NCBI RefSeq assembly: GCF_900114065.1
Contig: NZ_FORS01000001.1
Coordinates: forward strand, 558,001 to 622,000
From: Stutzerimonas kunmingensis
Lineage (GTDB): Bacteria; Pseudomonadota; Gammaproteobacteria; Pseudomonadales; Pseudomonadaceae
DNA: 64,000 nt
Reading direction: 5' to 3'
The stretch's first letter is position 1. Each line of letters starts with the position of its first letter. Position numbers and translations under genes: made by a program. The notes under the pieces are model-generated. The model was not told the origin of the DNA. It ran no database searches and worked only from the letters and a program-made list of their open reading frames with translations. Below, one piece after another: positions 48,235 through 58,929 of this stretch.

Positions 48235-50037
48235 ATGGCTTGCTTACGCCCCCTTCTACTCCTGTGCGTCGCAATCATGCTCGCAGCTTGCGCCAGCTCT
48301 CCCTCTTCGACATTGGGCGAACTGCCTCGCACACCACAGGCTTCCACCCAGCAACTGCTGGAGAAAGCCGACCAAAGCGACCCCGAACAAGCCGTGCAGC
48401 TGCGCCTGGCCGCCGCCGACCAGAGCATCCAACAGGGCAACCATGCCCAGGCTCGCAGCATTCTGGAAAAGGTTCAGCTGGATACACTGAAACCAGCGCA
48501 GCAGATCTTCGCATTGACACTGCAGGCCGAAATCGCACTAGCCGATGGCAAACCTGAACAAGCCGAGCAAGCTCTGCAGCACCCTGCGTTCGAACGCCTG
48601 GGCGAGCTACCAGTGGCGCAGCAGGTTCGTAGCCAGCTGGCGCGGGCGGAAGCGCTGGAGGCGACCGGCAAGCCCCTCGCTGCTGCGCGCGAACGGGTTT
48701 TCACTGCTCCACTCCTGAGTGGCGAGCAAGCCAGAACCAACCACGAAGCCATCTGGAAACTCATATCCGCACTTCCCGAGCAGCAACTGCAAGGCGCGGT
48801 AGATGACGATCTCGCCGGCTGGCAGTCGCTGGCGCTGTCACTGAAACGCGCCGGCACCGTTGCCCAGCAACAGCGCGCCATTGACGACTGGATTGCACAA
48901 AACCCCCAGCACCCTGCCGCAGAACAGCTCCCTGAGCCACTACAGAAACTTCGTGAGCTGGCCGATCAGCCCCTGAACAACATCGCACTGCTGCTCCCCA
49001 TGGACGGCCAGCTGGCAAGCGTCGCTCGCGCCCTGCGTGACGGCTTCCTTGCGGCACACCTGCACGCGCAGCAATCCGGCCAGGCGCTGCGCATCGAGCT
49101 TTATGACAGCACCCGCATGACCTCCATCGACGAGTTCTACAGACAGGCCCAGGCTGCCGGCGTACAGCTGGTCGTGGGCCCGCTGGAAAAGGATCTGGTG
49201 CGCCAACTGGCCGAGAGGGATCAGCTGCCGATCACGACACTCGCCCTGAACTACAGTGACGCCGGCCAGAGCACCCCGCCCCAGCTGTTCCAGTTCGGCC
49301 TGGCTGCCGAGGACGAAGCCCGCGAGGTCGCCCGCCGCGCATGGGCGGACGGCCATCGCCGCGCCATCGCACTGGCTCCTCGCGGAGACTGGGGCGGGCG
49401 GATTCTGGATGCCTTCCGCCAGAGCTGGGAAGAAGCCGGCGGAACACTGGTTGCAGCCGAGCCATTGGCCGAGCCCGTGCAACTCGCCAACCAGATCGCC
49501 GATCTGCTGCAACTGCGCAATAGCGAGAGTCGTGGCGGACGGGTCAGCAGCATCACTGACGCCTCGACGAGCAACCAGCCCACTCGCCGGCAGGACGTCG
49601 ACTTCCTGTTCCTGGCAGCCACTCCGCAGCAGGCCCAGCAAGTCCGACCCACCCTGATCTTCCAATATGCGGGCGACCTTCCGGTATACGCCACCTCTCA
49701 CCTGCATGCGGCCAGCCACGATCGCACCCAATACCTCGACCTCGAAGGCATTCGTTTCGCAGAAACCCCTTGGCTATTGAACGACCAACTTCCATTGCGC
49801 CAGGAAGTCGAGCAGAAATGGCCGCAGGCGGGCGGCAGTTTGGGTCGACTGTACGCAATGGGTGCGGACGCCTACCTTCTCGCGCCGCGGCTGAATCAAC
49901 TGCTGGCACTTCCGGATACTCAACTCGACGGCCTCTCCGGCACGCTCAGCCTGAACCCGCAGCAGCGCATCGAGCGTCAGCTTCCATGGGCCGAGTTCCG
50001 CGACGGCGAGGTCCAGCGCCTGGACAACATGCAGTAA
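48235..50037 (+). CDS. lpoA: Penicillin-binding-protein activator LpoA
   Basis: A 600-residue outer-membrane lipoprotein that activates PBP1A. The lipobox LAAC (Cys19) follows a signal peptide. A TPR-like helical N-terminal domain (EQAVQLRLAAADQSIQQGNHAQA) precedes a periplasmic-binding-type C-terminal domain from about residue 245 (NIALLLPMDGQLASVARALRDG). Its stop shares a base with the yraN start. Confidence 0.93.
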   Translation: MACLRPLLLLCVAIMLAACASSPSSTLGELPRTPQASTQQLLEKADQSDPEQAVQLRLAAADQSIQQGNHAQARSILEKVQLDTLKPAQQIFALTLQAEIALADGKPEQAEQALQHPAFERLGELPVAQQVRSQLARAEALEATGKPLAAARERVFTAPLLSGEQARTNHEAIWKLISALPEQQLQGAVDDDLAGWQSLALSLKRAGTVAQQQRAIDDWIAQNPQHPAAEQLPEPLQKLRELADQPLNNIALLLPMDGQLASVARALRDGFLAAHLHAQQSGQALRIELYDSTRMTSIDEFYRQAQAAGVQLVVGPLEKDLVRQLAERDQLPITTLALNYSDAGQSTPPQLFQFGLAAEDEAREVARRAWADGHRRAIALAPRGDWGGRILDAFRQSWEEAGGTLVAAEPLAEPVQLANQIADLLQLRNSESRGGRVSSITDASTSNQPTRRQDVDFLFLAATPQQAQQVRPTLIFQYAGDLPVYATSHLHAASHDRTQYLDLEGIRFAETPWLLNDQLPLRQEVEQKWPQAGGSLGRLYAMGADAYLLAPRLNQLLALPDTQLDGLSGTLSLNPQQRIERQLPWAEFRDGEVQRLDNMQ

Positions 50038-50399
50038 TGAGCGACAGCCAGAGCAGCGGACGCTCTGCCGAAGCACTCGCGTTGCGTCACCTGTGCGATC
50101 AGGGCCTGCGCCTGCTGACGCGCAACTGGTCCTGTCGCAGCGGCGAGCTTGATCTGGTCATGCTCGACGGCGATACAGTAGTATTCGTCGAGGTCCGCTA
50201 CAGGCGCTACGCCGCCTGGGGTGGCGCCCTTGAAAGCATCGATGCGCGCAAGCAGCAGAAGCTGATCAAGGCTGCCCAGCTCTTCCTGCAGAAGGAAAGC
50301 CGATGGGCCCGGAGCCCTTGTCGCTTCGACGTCGTTGCGATCACATCAGCCGGGCAGACCGAGAATCTGAACTGGATCCGCAACGCATTTGATAGCTGA
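50037..50399 (+). CDS. yraN: YraN-family (UPF0102) nuclease-like protein
   Basis: A 120-residue protein of the restriction-endonuclease-like fold: RSAEALALRHLCDQGLRLLTRNW, GELDLVMLDGDTVVFVEVRYR (the D-x-E-x-R/K core) and RFDVVAI. The function is not established. It overlaps the lpoA stop by one base (TAATG) and is probably coupled. The frame is open upstream but only this start matches the family length. Confidence 0.93.
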   Translation: MSDSQSSGRSAEALALRHLCDQGLRLLTRNWSCRSGELDLVMLDGDTVVFVEVRYRRYAAWGGALESIDARKQQKLIKAAQLFLQKESRWARSPCRFDVVAITSAGQTENLNWIRNAFDS

Positions 50400-50445
50400 A
50401 CGATTCATTACGCAGCGACTGCTGCACGATGCCGCCCAGCCCTAG

Positions 50446-51677
<1,232 letters not shown>

Positions 51678-51685
51678 CCGACTTT

Positions 51686-51708
51686 GGCGCCCGATAGACC
51701 CGGGCGCC
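51686..51708. terminator. Hairpin between dolP and sspB
   Basis: Stem GGCGCCCG (51686-51693) with CGGGCGCC (51701-51708) and a seven-base loop, between convergent genes. There is no T-run. Confidence 0.6.
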
Positions 51709-51716
51709 GCGCTCGT

Positions 51717-52115
51717 CTACTTGACCACCTTCAAACTCGGACGTCCGCCCGGCCGCGGCGCATCGTCACCACCGCTCTCGCTTGGCGCATCGTCATCCGG
51801 CGGCGTCGGCTCGATCTCGAACACCATGCCCTGCCCATTTTCCCTGGCATAGATGGCCATCACCGCAGCGGACGGTACGTTCAACGAGTGAGCAACGCCA
51901 CCGAAACGCCCCTCGAAGCTGATCGCCTCATTATCCATGTGCAGGTGGCGTATGGCGCTTGGCGCCACGTTCAGCACGATCTGCCCGTCACTGGCGAACC
52001 CGGCAGGGACCTGCACGCCGGGATAATCGACGTTGACCAGCAAGTGCGGCGTGCAATCATTGTCCACGATCCACTCGTAGAGCGCCCTGACTAGATAGGG
52101 GCGACTTGAATTCAT
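51717..52115 (-). CDS. sspB: ClpXP specificity-enhancing factor SspB
   Basis: A 132-residue adaptor that brings ssrA-tagged proteins to ClpXP. The SspB domain runs through PYLVRALYEWIVDNDCTPHLLVNVDYPGVQVP and FGGVAHSLNVPSAAVMAIYA; a flexible acidic linker and the ClpX-binding tail GGRPSLKVVK follow. Both are intact. It lies 12 bases downstream of sspA. Confidence 0.96.
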   Translation of the reverse strand: MNSSRPYLVRALYEWIVDNDCTPHLLVNVDYPGVQVPAGFASDGQIVLNVAPSAIRHLHMDNEAISFEGRFGGVAHSLNVPSAAVMAIYARENGQGMVFEIEPTPPDDDAPSESGGDDAPRPGGRPSLKVVK

Positions 52116-52127
52116 GGGAACCCTCTC

Positions 52128-52745
52128 TCAGCGCATGTTGCGCTCGACGGCGGAAAGACTGGCCTGAAAGGCCTCGCGGGCGAAACTGCGCTCCATATAG
52201 TCAAGCAACGGCTTGGCAGCTCGAGGCAACTCGATACCGAGTCTGGGCAAACGCCAGAGGATAGGCAACAGGCAGCAGTCGACGAGACTGATCTCGTCAC
52301 TCATGAAGTACGGCTTTTCCGCGAATATCGGCGACACGCCGGTCAAGCTTTCACGAAGCTCTTTGCGCGCCTGCGCGCGTTGCGGCTCAGCGGTACGCTG
52401 GTCAAGGATACGGTCGGCCAGCGAACACCAATCTCGCTGAATGCGATGAACCAGCAGGCGAGTATTCGCCCGCGCAACCGGATAGACCGGCAATAAAGGG
52501 GGATGGGGGTAACGCTCTTCCAGATATTCCAGAATCACACCCGGCTCATACAGTGCCAGATCGCGATCCACCAGCGTCGGAACACTGGCATACGGGTTCA
52601 CCTCGGCCAGCTTGGCCGGACACTGCCCCGCCTCGACGTCAAGTATGTCCACACTGACGCCTTTCTCTGCGAGCACGAGACGAACGCGATGGGAATAGTG
52701 GTCGGCGGGATCGGAGTAGCAGCCCAACCGATTGGTTGCAGCCAT
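52128..52745 (-). CDS. sspA: Stringent starvation protein A
   Basis: A 205-residue GST-fold protein that binds RNA polymerase. The thioredoxin-like N-terminal half reads [23 protein letters not shown], followed by the [25 protein letters not shown] loop. The all-helical C-terminal half contains [16 protein letters not shown]. The catalytic residue of true GSTs is missing, as in other SspA. Confidence 0.97.
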   Translation of the reverse strand: MAATNRLGCYSDPADHYSHRVRLVLAEKGVSVDILDVEAGQCPAKLAEVNPYASVPTLVDRDLALYEPGVILEYLEERYPHPPLLPVYPVARANTRLLVHRIQRDWCSLADRILDQRTAEPQRAQARKELRESLTGVSPIFAEKPYFMSDEISLVDCCLLPILWRLPRLGIELPRAAKPLLDYMERSFAREAFQASLSAVERNMR

Positions 52746-52775
52746 AGGTCCTTCCTCACTCTTTTATCTTGAAGC

Positions 52776-52806
52776 AGAAAAAACACGCGCGCCCAGAGGG
52801 CGCGCG
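52776..52806 (-). terminator. Terminator of the petABC operon
   Basis: Stem CGCGCGCCC (52786-52794) and GGGCGCGCG (52798-52806) with a three-base loop. On the minus strand a GTGTTTTTTCT run follows. It separates petC from sspA. Confidence 0.92.
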
Positions 52807-52833
52807 CAGGGTACAGCAGTTGCGGCTTGCAGC

Positions 52834-53613
52834 TTAGTGAACGTCTTTCCAGTACTCACGCTTGAGCAGGTAAGCGAACACGAAGAACACCGCCAGGAAC
52901 AGCAACACATAGGTACCGATACGCTGGCTCTCCAGCTTGACCGGGTTTGCCGAATAGGCAAGGAAGGTCACCAGGTTCTTGATCTTCTCGTCGTACTCGG
53001 CCTCGGAGAGTGTGCCGGTACCAGGCTCGACGACCATCTGATCGCATGCCTCCTCGGTGATCGGCGTGCCGGTCAGAGGATCGAACTGCTTGCGACCGTC
53101 TTCGACCAGCTGTACCTGCTTGCAGCCCACGACGCGACGCCCCTGAAGCGGAGCCAGCACGTGCGGCATACCGACGTTCGGGAAGACCGTGTTGTTGACG
53201 CCATAAGGGCGGGCCGGATCTTCGTAGAAACTGCGCATGTACGTGTACAGCCAGTCGTTGCCGCGAACGCGAGCAACCAGGGTCAGGTCCGGCGGAGCAG
53301 CACCGAACCAGACTTTGGCGTCATCAGCCTTCATGCCGATCTTCATGTGATCGCCAAACTTGGCATCAGCAAAGACGACGTTGTCCATCATGACCTCTTC
53401 GGAAATACCGAGATCAGTGGCAACACGCTCGTAACGCTGGTACTGCGCGCTATGGCAACCCATGCAGTAGTTGGCGAAAGTTTTCAGACCGTCCTGCATG
53501 GCCGCTTTGTCAGTCAGGTCAATATCGACCTTGTCCAGATGAACGGCCGGGCCTGCCGCGAAGGAAAAGGCCGGCAGAATTGCAAGAATCAATGCAGCAA
53601 ATTGCTTTTTCAT
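52834..53613 (-). CDS. petC: Cytochrome c1 of the bc1 complex
   Basis: A 259-residue protein with a cleavable signal peptide (FAALILAILPAFSFA), the heme c motif CMGCHSAQY, the axial-ligand Met near NVGMPHVLA, and a C-terminal TM anchor (IGTYVLLFLAVFFVFAYLL). It passes electrons from the Rieske protein to cytochrome c. The start overlaps the petB stop by one base. Confidence 0.97.
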   Translation of the reverse strand: MKKQFAALILAILPAFSFAAGPAVHLDKVDIDLTDKAAMQDGLKTFANYCMGCHSAQYQRYERVATDLGISEEVMMDNVVFADAKFGDHMKIGMKADDAKVWFGAAPPDLTLVARVRGNDWLYTYMRSFYEDPARPYGVNNTVFPNVGMPHVLAPLQGRRVVGCKQVQLVEDGRKQFDPLTGTPITEEACDQMVVEPGTGTLSEAEYDEKIKNLVTFLAYSANPVKLESQRIGTYVLLFLAVFFVFAYLLKREYWKDVH

Positions 53614-54824
53614 CAGCCATCCACCCTTTGCGGAACCACTTTGGTCTTCTCGAGCTTGGTGTAGAACGGCATCAGGATGAAGTATCCGAAGTAGATAGCA
53701 GTACAGATCCGCGACACCAGAGTACGCTCAGGTGTTGGCGCCAGTACGCCCAGCACACCGAGAATGATGAAGGAGATGCAGAACGCGATCAGTGCGATCT
53801 TGCTCATCCAGCCTTTGTACCGCATGGACTTGACCGGGCTCCGGTCCAGCCAGGGCAACACGAAGAGCACTGCGATAGCCGCACCCATGGCGATAACACC
53901 AAGCAGCTTGTCAGGCACCGCACGCAGAATCGCGTAGTAAGGCGTGAAGTACCAGACTGGAGCAATGTGCTCCGGCGTCTTGAACGCATTCGCCACTTCA
54001 AAGTTGGGCTTCTCGAGGAAATAGCCGCCCATCTCAGGGAAGAAGAACACGACCGCACAGAAGACGAACAGGAACACCACGACACCGACAATGTCTTTCA
54101 CGGTGTAGTACGGGTGAAACGGGATGCCATCGAGTGGCACGCCATTCTCATCCTTGGTCTTCTTGATATCGACACCCATCGGGTTGTTCGAGCCAACCTC
54201 GTGCAGCGCCAGGATGTGCAGAACGACCAGGCCAAGAATGACGATTGGCAGCGCGATCACGTGCAGTGCGAAGAAGCGGTTCAGCGTGATGCCGGAGATG
54301 AGGTAGTCACCGCGAATCCACTGGGTCAGGTCACCACCGATGACCGGAATGGCACCAAACAGCGAGATGATTACCTGGGCACCCCAGTAGGACATCTGCC
54401 CCCAAGGCAGCAGATAGCCCATGAAGGCCTCAGCCATGAGCGCCAGGTAGATCATCATGCCGAAGATCCACACCAGCTCGCGCGGCTTCTGATAGGAGCC
54501 GTAGAGGATCCCACGGAACATATGCAGATAGACCACCACGAAGAACGCGGACGCGCCCGTGGAGTGCAGGTAGCGGATGATCCAGCCATACTCAACGTCG
54601 CGCATGATGTATTCGACGGAGGCGAAGGCGCCCTCAGCCGAAGGCTCGAAGCTCATGGTCAGCCAGATACCGGTAAGTATCTGATTGACCAGTACGAGCA
54701 GGGCCAGCGAACCGAAGAAATACAGGACGTTGAAGTTCTTGGGGGCGTAGTACTTCGAAAGATGGTCTTCCCACATCTTGGTCGCGGGAAAGCGGGCGTC
54801 GACCCATTCCATGAACTTGCTCAT
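53613..54824 (-). CDS. petB: Cytochrome b of the bc1 complex
   Basis: A 403-residue inner-membrane protein with eight TM segments holding two hemes b. Heme-ligand His pairs lie in RYLHSTGASAFFVVVYLHMFRG and FALHVIALPIVILGLVVLHILAL. The PEWY-type Qo motif appears as PVWYFTPYYA, the variant typical of these proteobacteria. The start shares one base with the petA stop (TGATG). Confidence 0.97.
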   Translation of the reverse strand: MSKFMEWVDARFPATKMWEDHLSKYYAPKNFNVLYFFGSLALLVLVNQILTGIWLTMSFEPSAEGAFASVEYIMRDVEYGWIIRYLHSTGASAFFVVVYLHMFRGILYGSYQKPRELVWIFGMMIYLALMAEAFMGYLLPWGQMSYWGAQVIISLFGAIPVIGGDLTQWIRGDYLISGITLNRFFALHVIALPIVILGLVVLHILALHEVGSNNPMGVDIKKTKDENGVPLDGIPFHPYYTVKDIVGVVVFLFVFCAVVFFFPEMGGYFLEKPNFEVANAFKTPEHIAPVWYFTPYYAILRAVPDKLLGVIAMGAAIAVLFVLPWLDRSPVKSMRYKGWMSKIALIAFCISFIILGVLGVLAPTPERTLVSRICTAIYFGYFILMPFYTKLEKTKVVPQRVDG

Positions 54825-55417
54825 CAGGCGTTCTCCTGGTCCACACCGATGATGATTACATTATCGGTCTCGTACGAGTGCGGGGGCACCGGCAGGTTCA
54901 AGGGAGCTGGCTGCGACTTATAGACGCGACCGGCCATATCGTATTTGGAACCATGGCAAGGACAGAAATACCCACCAAGCCAATCAGCACCGAGATCGGC
55001 CGCAGCCACCTCAGGACGGAAGGACGGCGCACAGCCGAGGTGAGTACACAGACCGACCACCACGAGCAACTCGGGCTTGATCGACCGGTTCTTCGGATCG
55101 ACATAAGCAGGCTGCTCGGAAGCCTTGGACTCAGGATCGGCTACCTGGCCGGCAACCTTCTCCAGATTTCCGAGGACCTCGTCGGTCCGACGCACGATAA
55201 ATACCGGCTGACCGCGCCACTCGGCGACCATCTGCTGTCCCGGCTCGATCTTGCTGATATTTACCCTTACCGGCGCACCGGCAGCCTTGGCCTTGGCACT
55301 CGGGAACCACGATCCCACAAACGGGACCGCAGCGCCCACCGCTCCTGCAGCGCCCACCACCGAAGTGGCGGCCACAAGGAAGCGACGCCGGCCTGCATTC
55401 ACGCCGTCATTGCTCAT
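54824..55417 (-). CDS. petA: Rieske iron-sulfur protein
   Basis: A 197-residue membrane-anchored 2Fe-2S protein. A Tat-type signal with RRRFLVAATSVVGAAGAVGAA leads into the Rieske domain with CTHLGCAPSF and CPCHGSKYD, the Cys/His cluster ligands. It is the first gene of the bc1 operon. Confidence 0.97.
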   Translation of the reverse strand: MSNDGVNAGRRRFLVAATSVVGAAGAVGAAVPFVGSWFPSAKAKAAGAPVRVNISKIEPGQQMVAEWRGQPVFIVRRTDEVLGNLEKVAGQVADPESKASEQPAYVDPKNRSIKPELLVVVGLCTHLGCAPSFRPEVAAADLGADWLGGYFCPCHGSKYDMAGRVYKSQPAPLNLPVPPHSYETDNVIIIGVDQENA

Positions 55418-55499
55418 TCAGTCGTCTCCCATCAGCTTCTTATGGCCTGCTTGACGCAGGCATGTACCACGTAAAATTGGGCCGCGAAAAATTCGCCAA

Positions 55500-55528
55500 A
55501 TGGTAAAGAAAAGGCCTTCTTCTGACAA
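55500..55528 (-). promoter_or_regulatory. Promoter of the petABC operon
   Basis: On the minus strand TTGTCA (55523-55528) and TACCAT (55500-55505) are 17 bases apart. A small hairpin GCCTGC with GCAGGC follows in the leader (about 55444-55459). Confidence 0.6.
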
Positions 55529-55613
55529 GGTAATAGCCTGTCACATAAGCCCTAATGCCCAGCCTTCAGGCTTTCCAGCGCGCGACACACTGTCGCACCG
55601 CCATATAAAAACG

Positions 55614-55660
55614 CACCCCAAAAAAAAACGCCCAGCTCCGAACGAAACTGGGCGTTTCTT
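55614..55660 (-). terminator. Terminator of rplM-rpsI
   Basis: Stem AAACGCCCAG (55626-55635) with CTGGGCGTTT (55648-55657), followed on the minus strand by a long T-run. It lies 14 bases past rpsI. Confidence 0.93.
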
Positions 55661-55673
55661 TTGAAAGCGCGAA

Positions 55674-56066
55674 TTAGCGCTTGGAGTACTGCGGACGCTT
55701 GCGCGCTTTGCGCAGACCGACCTTCTTACGTTCCACTTCACGAGCGTCGCGAGTGACGAAGCCAGCCTTACGCAGCGGACTGCGCAGGGTTTCGTCATAC
55801 GAGATCAGTGCACGAGTGATACCGTGACGAATGGCACCGGCTTGACCACTGACACCACCACCGAGAACGGTGACGTAGATGTCGAACTTCTCGACAGTCT
55901 CAGTCAGCTCCAGCGGCTGACGAACGACCATGCGGGCAGTTTCGCGACCGAAGAAGTTATCCAGCTCACGGTTGTTGATGGAGATCTTGCCAGTGCCCGG
56001 GCGCAGAAAGACGCGCGCGGTTGCAGTCTTGCGACGGCCAGTGCCGTAATTTTGAGTCGCCGACAT
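55674..56066 (-). CDS. rpsI: Ribosomal protein uS9
   Basis: A 130-residue 30S protein, complete from [19 protein letters not shown] to the basic C-terminal tail [12 protein letters not shown] that reaches the P-site tRNA. It lies 14 bases after rplM. Confidence 0.99.
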   Translation of the reverse strand: MSATQNYGTGRRKTATARVFLRPGTGKISINNRELDNFFGRETARMVVRQPLELTETVEKFDIYVTVLGGGVSGQAGAIRHGITRALISYDETLRSPLRKAGFVTRDAREVERKKVGLRKARKRPQYSKR

Positions 56067-56080
56067 AATGAACTATTCCG

Positions 56081-56509
56081 TTAAATCTTCAGTTCTTGGG
56101 GCTGCTGAGCGGTGTGCGGGTGGTTGGCACCCTTGTACACCTTCAGCTTACGATACATGTCGCGACCCAGCGGGTTCTTCGGCAGCATGCCTTTGACCGC
56201 GGTCTCGATCACACGCTCGGGCGCCTTGGCGATCAGCTTCTCGAAGCTGATCGACTTGATGCCACCCGGGAAACCGGAGTGAGAGTAGTACACCTTGTCT
56301 GTGGTCTTGGCACCAGTTACACGCACTTGCTCAGCGTTGATCACGACGATGTAATCGCCAGTATCTACGTGAGGGGTGTATTCCGGCTTGTGCTTGCCAC
56401 GCAGGCGGCTAGCGATTTCGGTTGCCAGACGACCCAGGGTCTGGCCGGCAGCGTCGACGACGAACCAGTCGCGCTTGACGGTTTCCGGTTTAGCAGTAAA
56501 TGTCTTCAT
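56081..56509 (-). CDS. rplM: Ribosomal protein uL13
   Basis: A 142-residue 50S protein. [36 protein letters not shown] and the later [21 protein letters not shown] are typical. It is the first gene of the rplM-rpsI operon. Confidence 0.99.
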   Translation of the reverse strand: MKTFTAKPETVKRDWFVVDAAGQTLGRLATEIASRLRGKHKPEYTPHVDTGDYIVVINAEQVRVTGAKTTDKVYYSHSGFPGGIKSISFEKLIAKAPERVIETAVKGMLPKNPLGRDMYRKLKVYKGANHPHTAQQPQELKI

Positions 56510-56940
56510 TCGTTATAGCCTCAGGGGCCGCCCTGAAAATAAGACGGCGAATCTTACTGAATGGTGCTCGCCCTGGCAAGGCCAGGACAGCCGGAAACAG
56601 ACGCTATCGGGGGCTCGGGTCAGCGCGTCCGCCACGGCAGTGGTTCGGTAGGCTAGGCATCTCCTACCTTTAGGTTGCGTCGACAGGCTAGGCATCCCCG
56701 GCGACAGGCTGCGGAATTATCCTGATTACCAGCAAAATAGCAACCGACATTTATAGTTATCGAATTCCGCCACACCCGATCTCAAGCAGGCACAGCCCAC
56801 CAAACAGCGAGCCTCACTCCAGATATCTGCCAGCGTGACATCCAGGGCACTTCGGATACGTCGAACGCTCTCATGAGCACAAGCCGTCCCGTCTTCGTTA
56901 AGCTCTTCGGCACTCACTCTCAGATCACGCGAGGTATTGC
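56510..56940. other. Region between rplM and the tas-like gene
   Basis: It contains the rplM promoter and a short direct repeat AGGCTAGGCATC (56650-56661 and 56685-56696), plus a partial third unit CGACAGGCT (56702-56710). TATAGT at 56752-56757 may be a -10 box for the plus strand but has no good -35. No gene is supported. Confidence 0.45.
56551..56579 (-). promoter_or_regulatory. Promoter of the rplM-rpsI operon
   Basis: TTGCCA (56574-56579) and TAAGAT (56551-56556) on the minus strand, with a 17-base spacer, about 42 bases upstream of rplM. Confidence 0.8.
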
Positions 56941-57978
56941 ATGGAATATCGCTCACTCGGCCGCACAAATCTGAAAGTCAGCTCACTGTGCCTCGGCACC
57001 ATGACATGGGGAGAACAGAACGACCAGGCCCAGGCATTCGCCCAGATCGACCGGGCGAAGACTGCCGGCATCAACTTCATAGATACGGCCGAGATGTATC
57101 CGGTGCCGCCGCGCCCGGAAACCTACGCAACCACTGAGCAATACATAGGAAATTACCTCCAGAGCCGGGGCGACAGAGCCGACTGGATCATAGCCACGAA
57201 GATCGCGGGACCTGGCAACGGCATTACACACATTCGCGACGGTCAACCCAAATTCAATCGCGAACAGATCCGCACCGCGCTCGATAACAGCCTTCGGCGT
57301 CTGCAGACCGACTGGATCGACCTGCACCAGCTGCATTGGCCGGAACGCAGCACCAACTTTTTCGGGCAGCTGGGCTATCGACATCAAGAAGGCGACTTCA
57401 CTCCGCTGGAAGAAACACTGGAAGCGCTCGACAGCGAAGTCAAAGCGGGCAGAATCCGCCACATCGGGCTGTCCAACGAAACGCCGTGGGGCGTGATGAA
57501 GTATCTGCAATTGGCTGAGGTCCGCGGCTGGCCACGCTCGGTTTCGATACAAAACCCTTACAACCTACTCAACCGAAGCTTCGAGGTTGGCCTGGCGGAA
57601 ATCAGCATCCGCGAACAATGCGGCCTGCTTGCGTACTCGCCCCTGGCGTTCGGCATGCTCAGCGGCAAATACGAAAATGGCGCCCGCCCCTCCAACGCGC
57701 GCCTCACGCTCTTTCAACGCTTCGCACGTTATAACAACCCCCAGGCCAAAGCCGCATGCTCTCGGTACGTTAAACTGGCTCGCGAGCATGGACTGGATCC
57801 AGCGCAGATGGCGCTTGCCTATGTCACAGCGCAACCCTTCGTCACCAGCAATATCATCGGCGCGACATCACTAGAGCAACTTGAGTCGAATATCCGTAGC
57901 GCCGAAATTACGCTCTCAAGTGAAGTGCTAGCCGCAATTGAAGCGATCCACACAGAACAGCCGAATCCAGCCCCCTAA
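56941..57978 (+). CDS. tas: NADP(H)-dependent aldo/keto reductase (Tas-like)
   Basis: A 345-residue cytosolic TIM-barrel oxidoreductase. The N-terminus MEYRSLGRTNLKVSSLCLGT is followed by FIDTAEMYP with the catalytic Asp and Tyr, and KIAGPG, which holds the catalytic Lys. The C-terminal NIIGATSLEQLESNIRSAEI is the cofactor-binding end. Similar to E. coli Tas, known as a suppressor of tyrosine starvation; the natural substrate is uncertain. GAGG precedes the ATG at good spacing. Confidence 0.9.
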   Translation: MEYRSLGRTNLKVSSLCLGTMTWGEQNDQAQAFAQIDRAKTAGINFIDTAEMYPVPPRPETYATTEQYIGNYLQSRGDRADWIIATKIAGPGNGITHIRDGQPKFNREQIRTALDNSLRRLQTDWIDLHQLHWPERSTNFFGQLGYRHQEGDFTPLEETLEALDSEVKAGRIRHIGLSNETPWGVMKYLQLAEVRGWPRSVSIQNPYNLLNRSFEVGLAEISIREQCGLLAYSPLAFGMLSGKYENGARPSNARLTLFQRFARYNNPQAKAACSRYVKLAREHGLDPAQMALAYVTAQPFVTSNIIGATSLEQLESNIRSAEITLSSEVLAAIEAIHTEQPNPAP

Positions 57979-58040
57979 GCCCCTTCGAGAAGCACCGACG
58001 GCTGTGCGCCGGCAACAACGAGTACAAAGGAATCACTAGT

Positions 58041-58721
58041 ATGATCGCCGCCCACCTGCTTGCTCCATCCAGCCTGCTGGCAGGCTGGATGATCTATGTG
58101 ATCGCGCTGTTATGGGCGGCCTGGCGAGCTCCCTGGGTCGAGCTCTTCAGTGATACTCGCCGTCAGCACTTGCTGTTCGGCGCGATGCTTTCGATCTTTC
58201 TGCTCTGGCTGGTGCGAAGGGACTTCGATTCGGGCCTTTCATTCCACTTCATCGGGCTGACAGCCGTCACCTTGCTACTGGACTGGCCACTGGCAATCAT
58301 CGCCGCCCTCATCGCCCAGGTCGGCCTGACACTGACAGGTCATCAACAAGTTGCAGCCCTGGGCATGAACGGCATCCTGCTGGTACTGATCCCAGTGCTG
58401 GTCACGGTTGTATGCGCGCGACTCGTAGAACGCGCCCAACCCCGCAACCTGTTCGTCTTCATTTTCTTCGCTGGATTCTTTCCAGCGGCGCTCGCAGCAT
58501 TGGCGTGCATCCTGGCATCGCTCGGCGTACTGCTACTAGATGGTCGCTACCCGATGCCGCCTTGGCTGGCGGATTTTGCCGGCTACCTATGGCTGGTCAT
58601 GTTCCCCGAAGCCTTCATCAACGGCACAGCGATTACCGCCCTGGTGGTTTTCTACCCGGACTGGATGGAAAGTTTCAATCAAAGCCGCTATCTGCAGGCG
58701 CCATGGAAAGAAGACAAGTAG
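58041..58721 (+). CDS. CbiM-like (ECF-type) inner-membrane protein
   Basis: A 226-residue protein with about six or seven hydrophobic segments. The family is the energy-coupling-factor permease (CbiM-like) group, with the conserved FPEAFINGTAITALVVFYPDW near the C-terminus. No ABC ATPase gene adjoins it, so it may act alone or with a distant partner. A metal such as cobalt or nickel is possible. AAAGGA precedes the ATG. Confidence 0.75.
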   Translation: MIAAHLLAPSSLLAGWMIYVIALLWAAWRAPWVELFSDTRRQHLLFGAMLSIFLLWLVRRDFDSGLSFHFIGLTAVTLLLDWPLAIIAALIAQVGLTLTGHQQVAALGMNGILLVLIPVLVTVVCARLVERAQPRNLFVFIFFAGFFPAALAALACILASLGVLLLDGRYPMPPWLADFAGYLWLVMFPEAFINGTAITALVVFYPDWMESFNQSRYLQAPWKEDK

Positions 58722-58731
58722 CGTCAAAGCG

Positions 58732-58929
58732 CTAGTGCTCGCGCGGAGGCATGTCACCGGAGAACAGATCATCCTCGAGCTCATTGCCAGGAATCGCGTG
58801 CGCTTCCGACGCCCAGGCACCAAGATCGATAAGCTTGCAACGATCGGAACAGAACGGCCGGCTTGGGCTTTGCGGCCCCCACTCTACCGGCGCTCCACAC
58901 GTCGGACACTCAACTATCGCAGCGGTCAT
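58732..58929 (-). CDS. yacG: DNA gyrase inhibitor YacG
   Basis: A 65-residue zinc protein that binds GyrB. The Cys set [10 protein letters not shown] and [14 protein letters not shown] gives four ligands. The acidic C-terminus [14 protein letters not shown] follows. The start at 58929 overlaps the coaE stop by four bases; the longer frame reads into coaE. Confidence 0.95.
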   Translation of the reverse strand: MTAAIVECPTCGAPVEWGPQSPSRPFCSDRCKLIDLGAWASEAHAIPGNELEDDLFSGDMPPREH

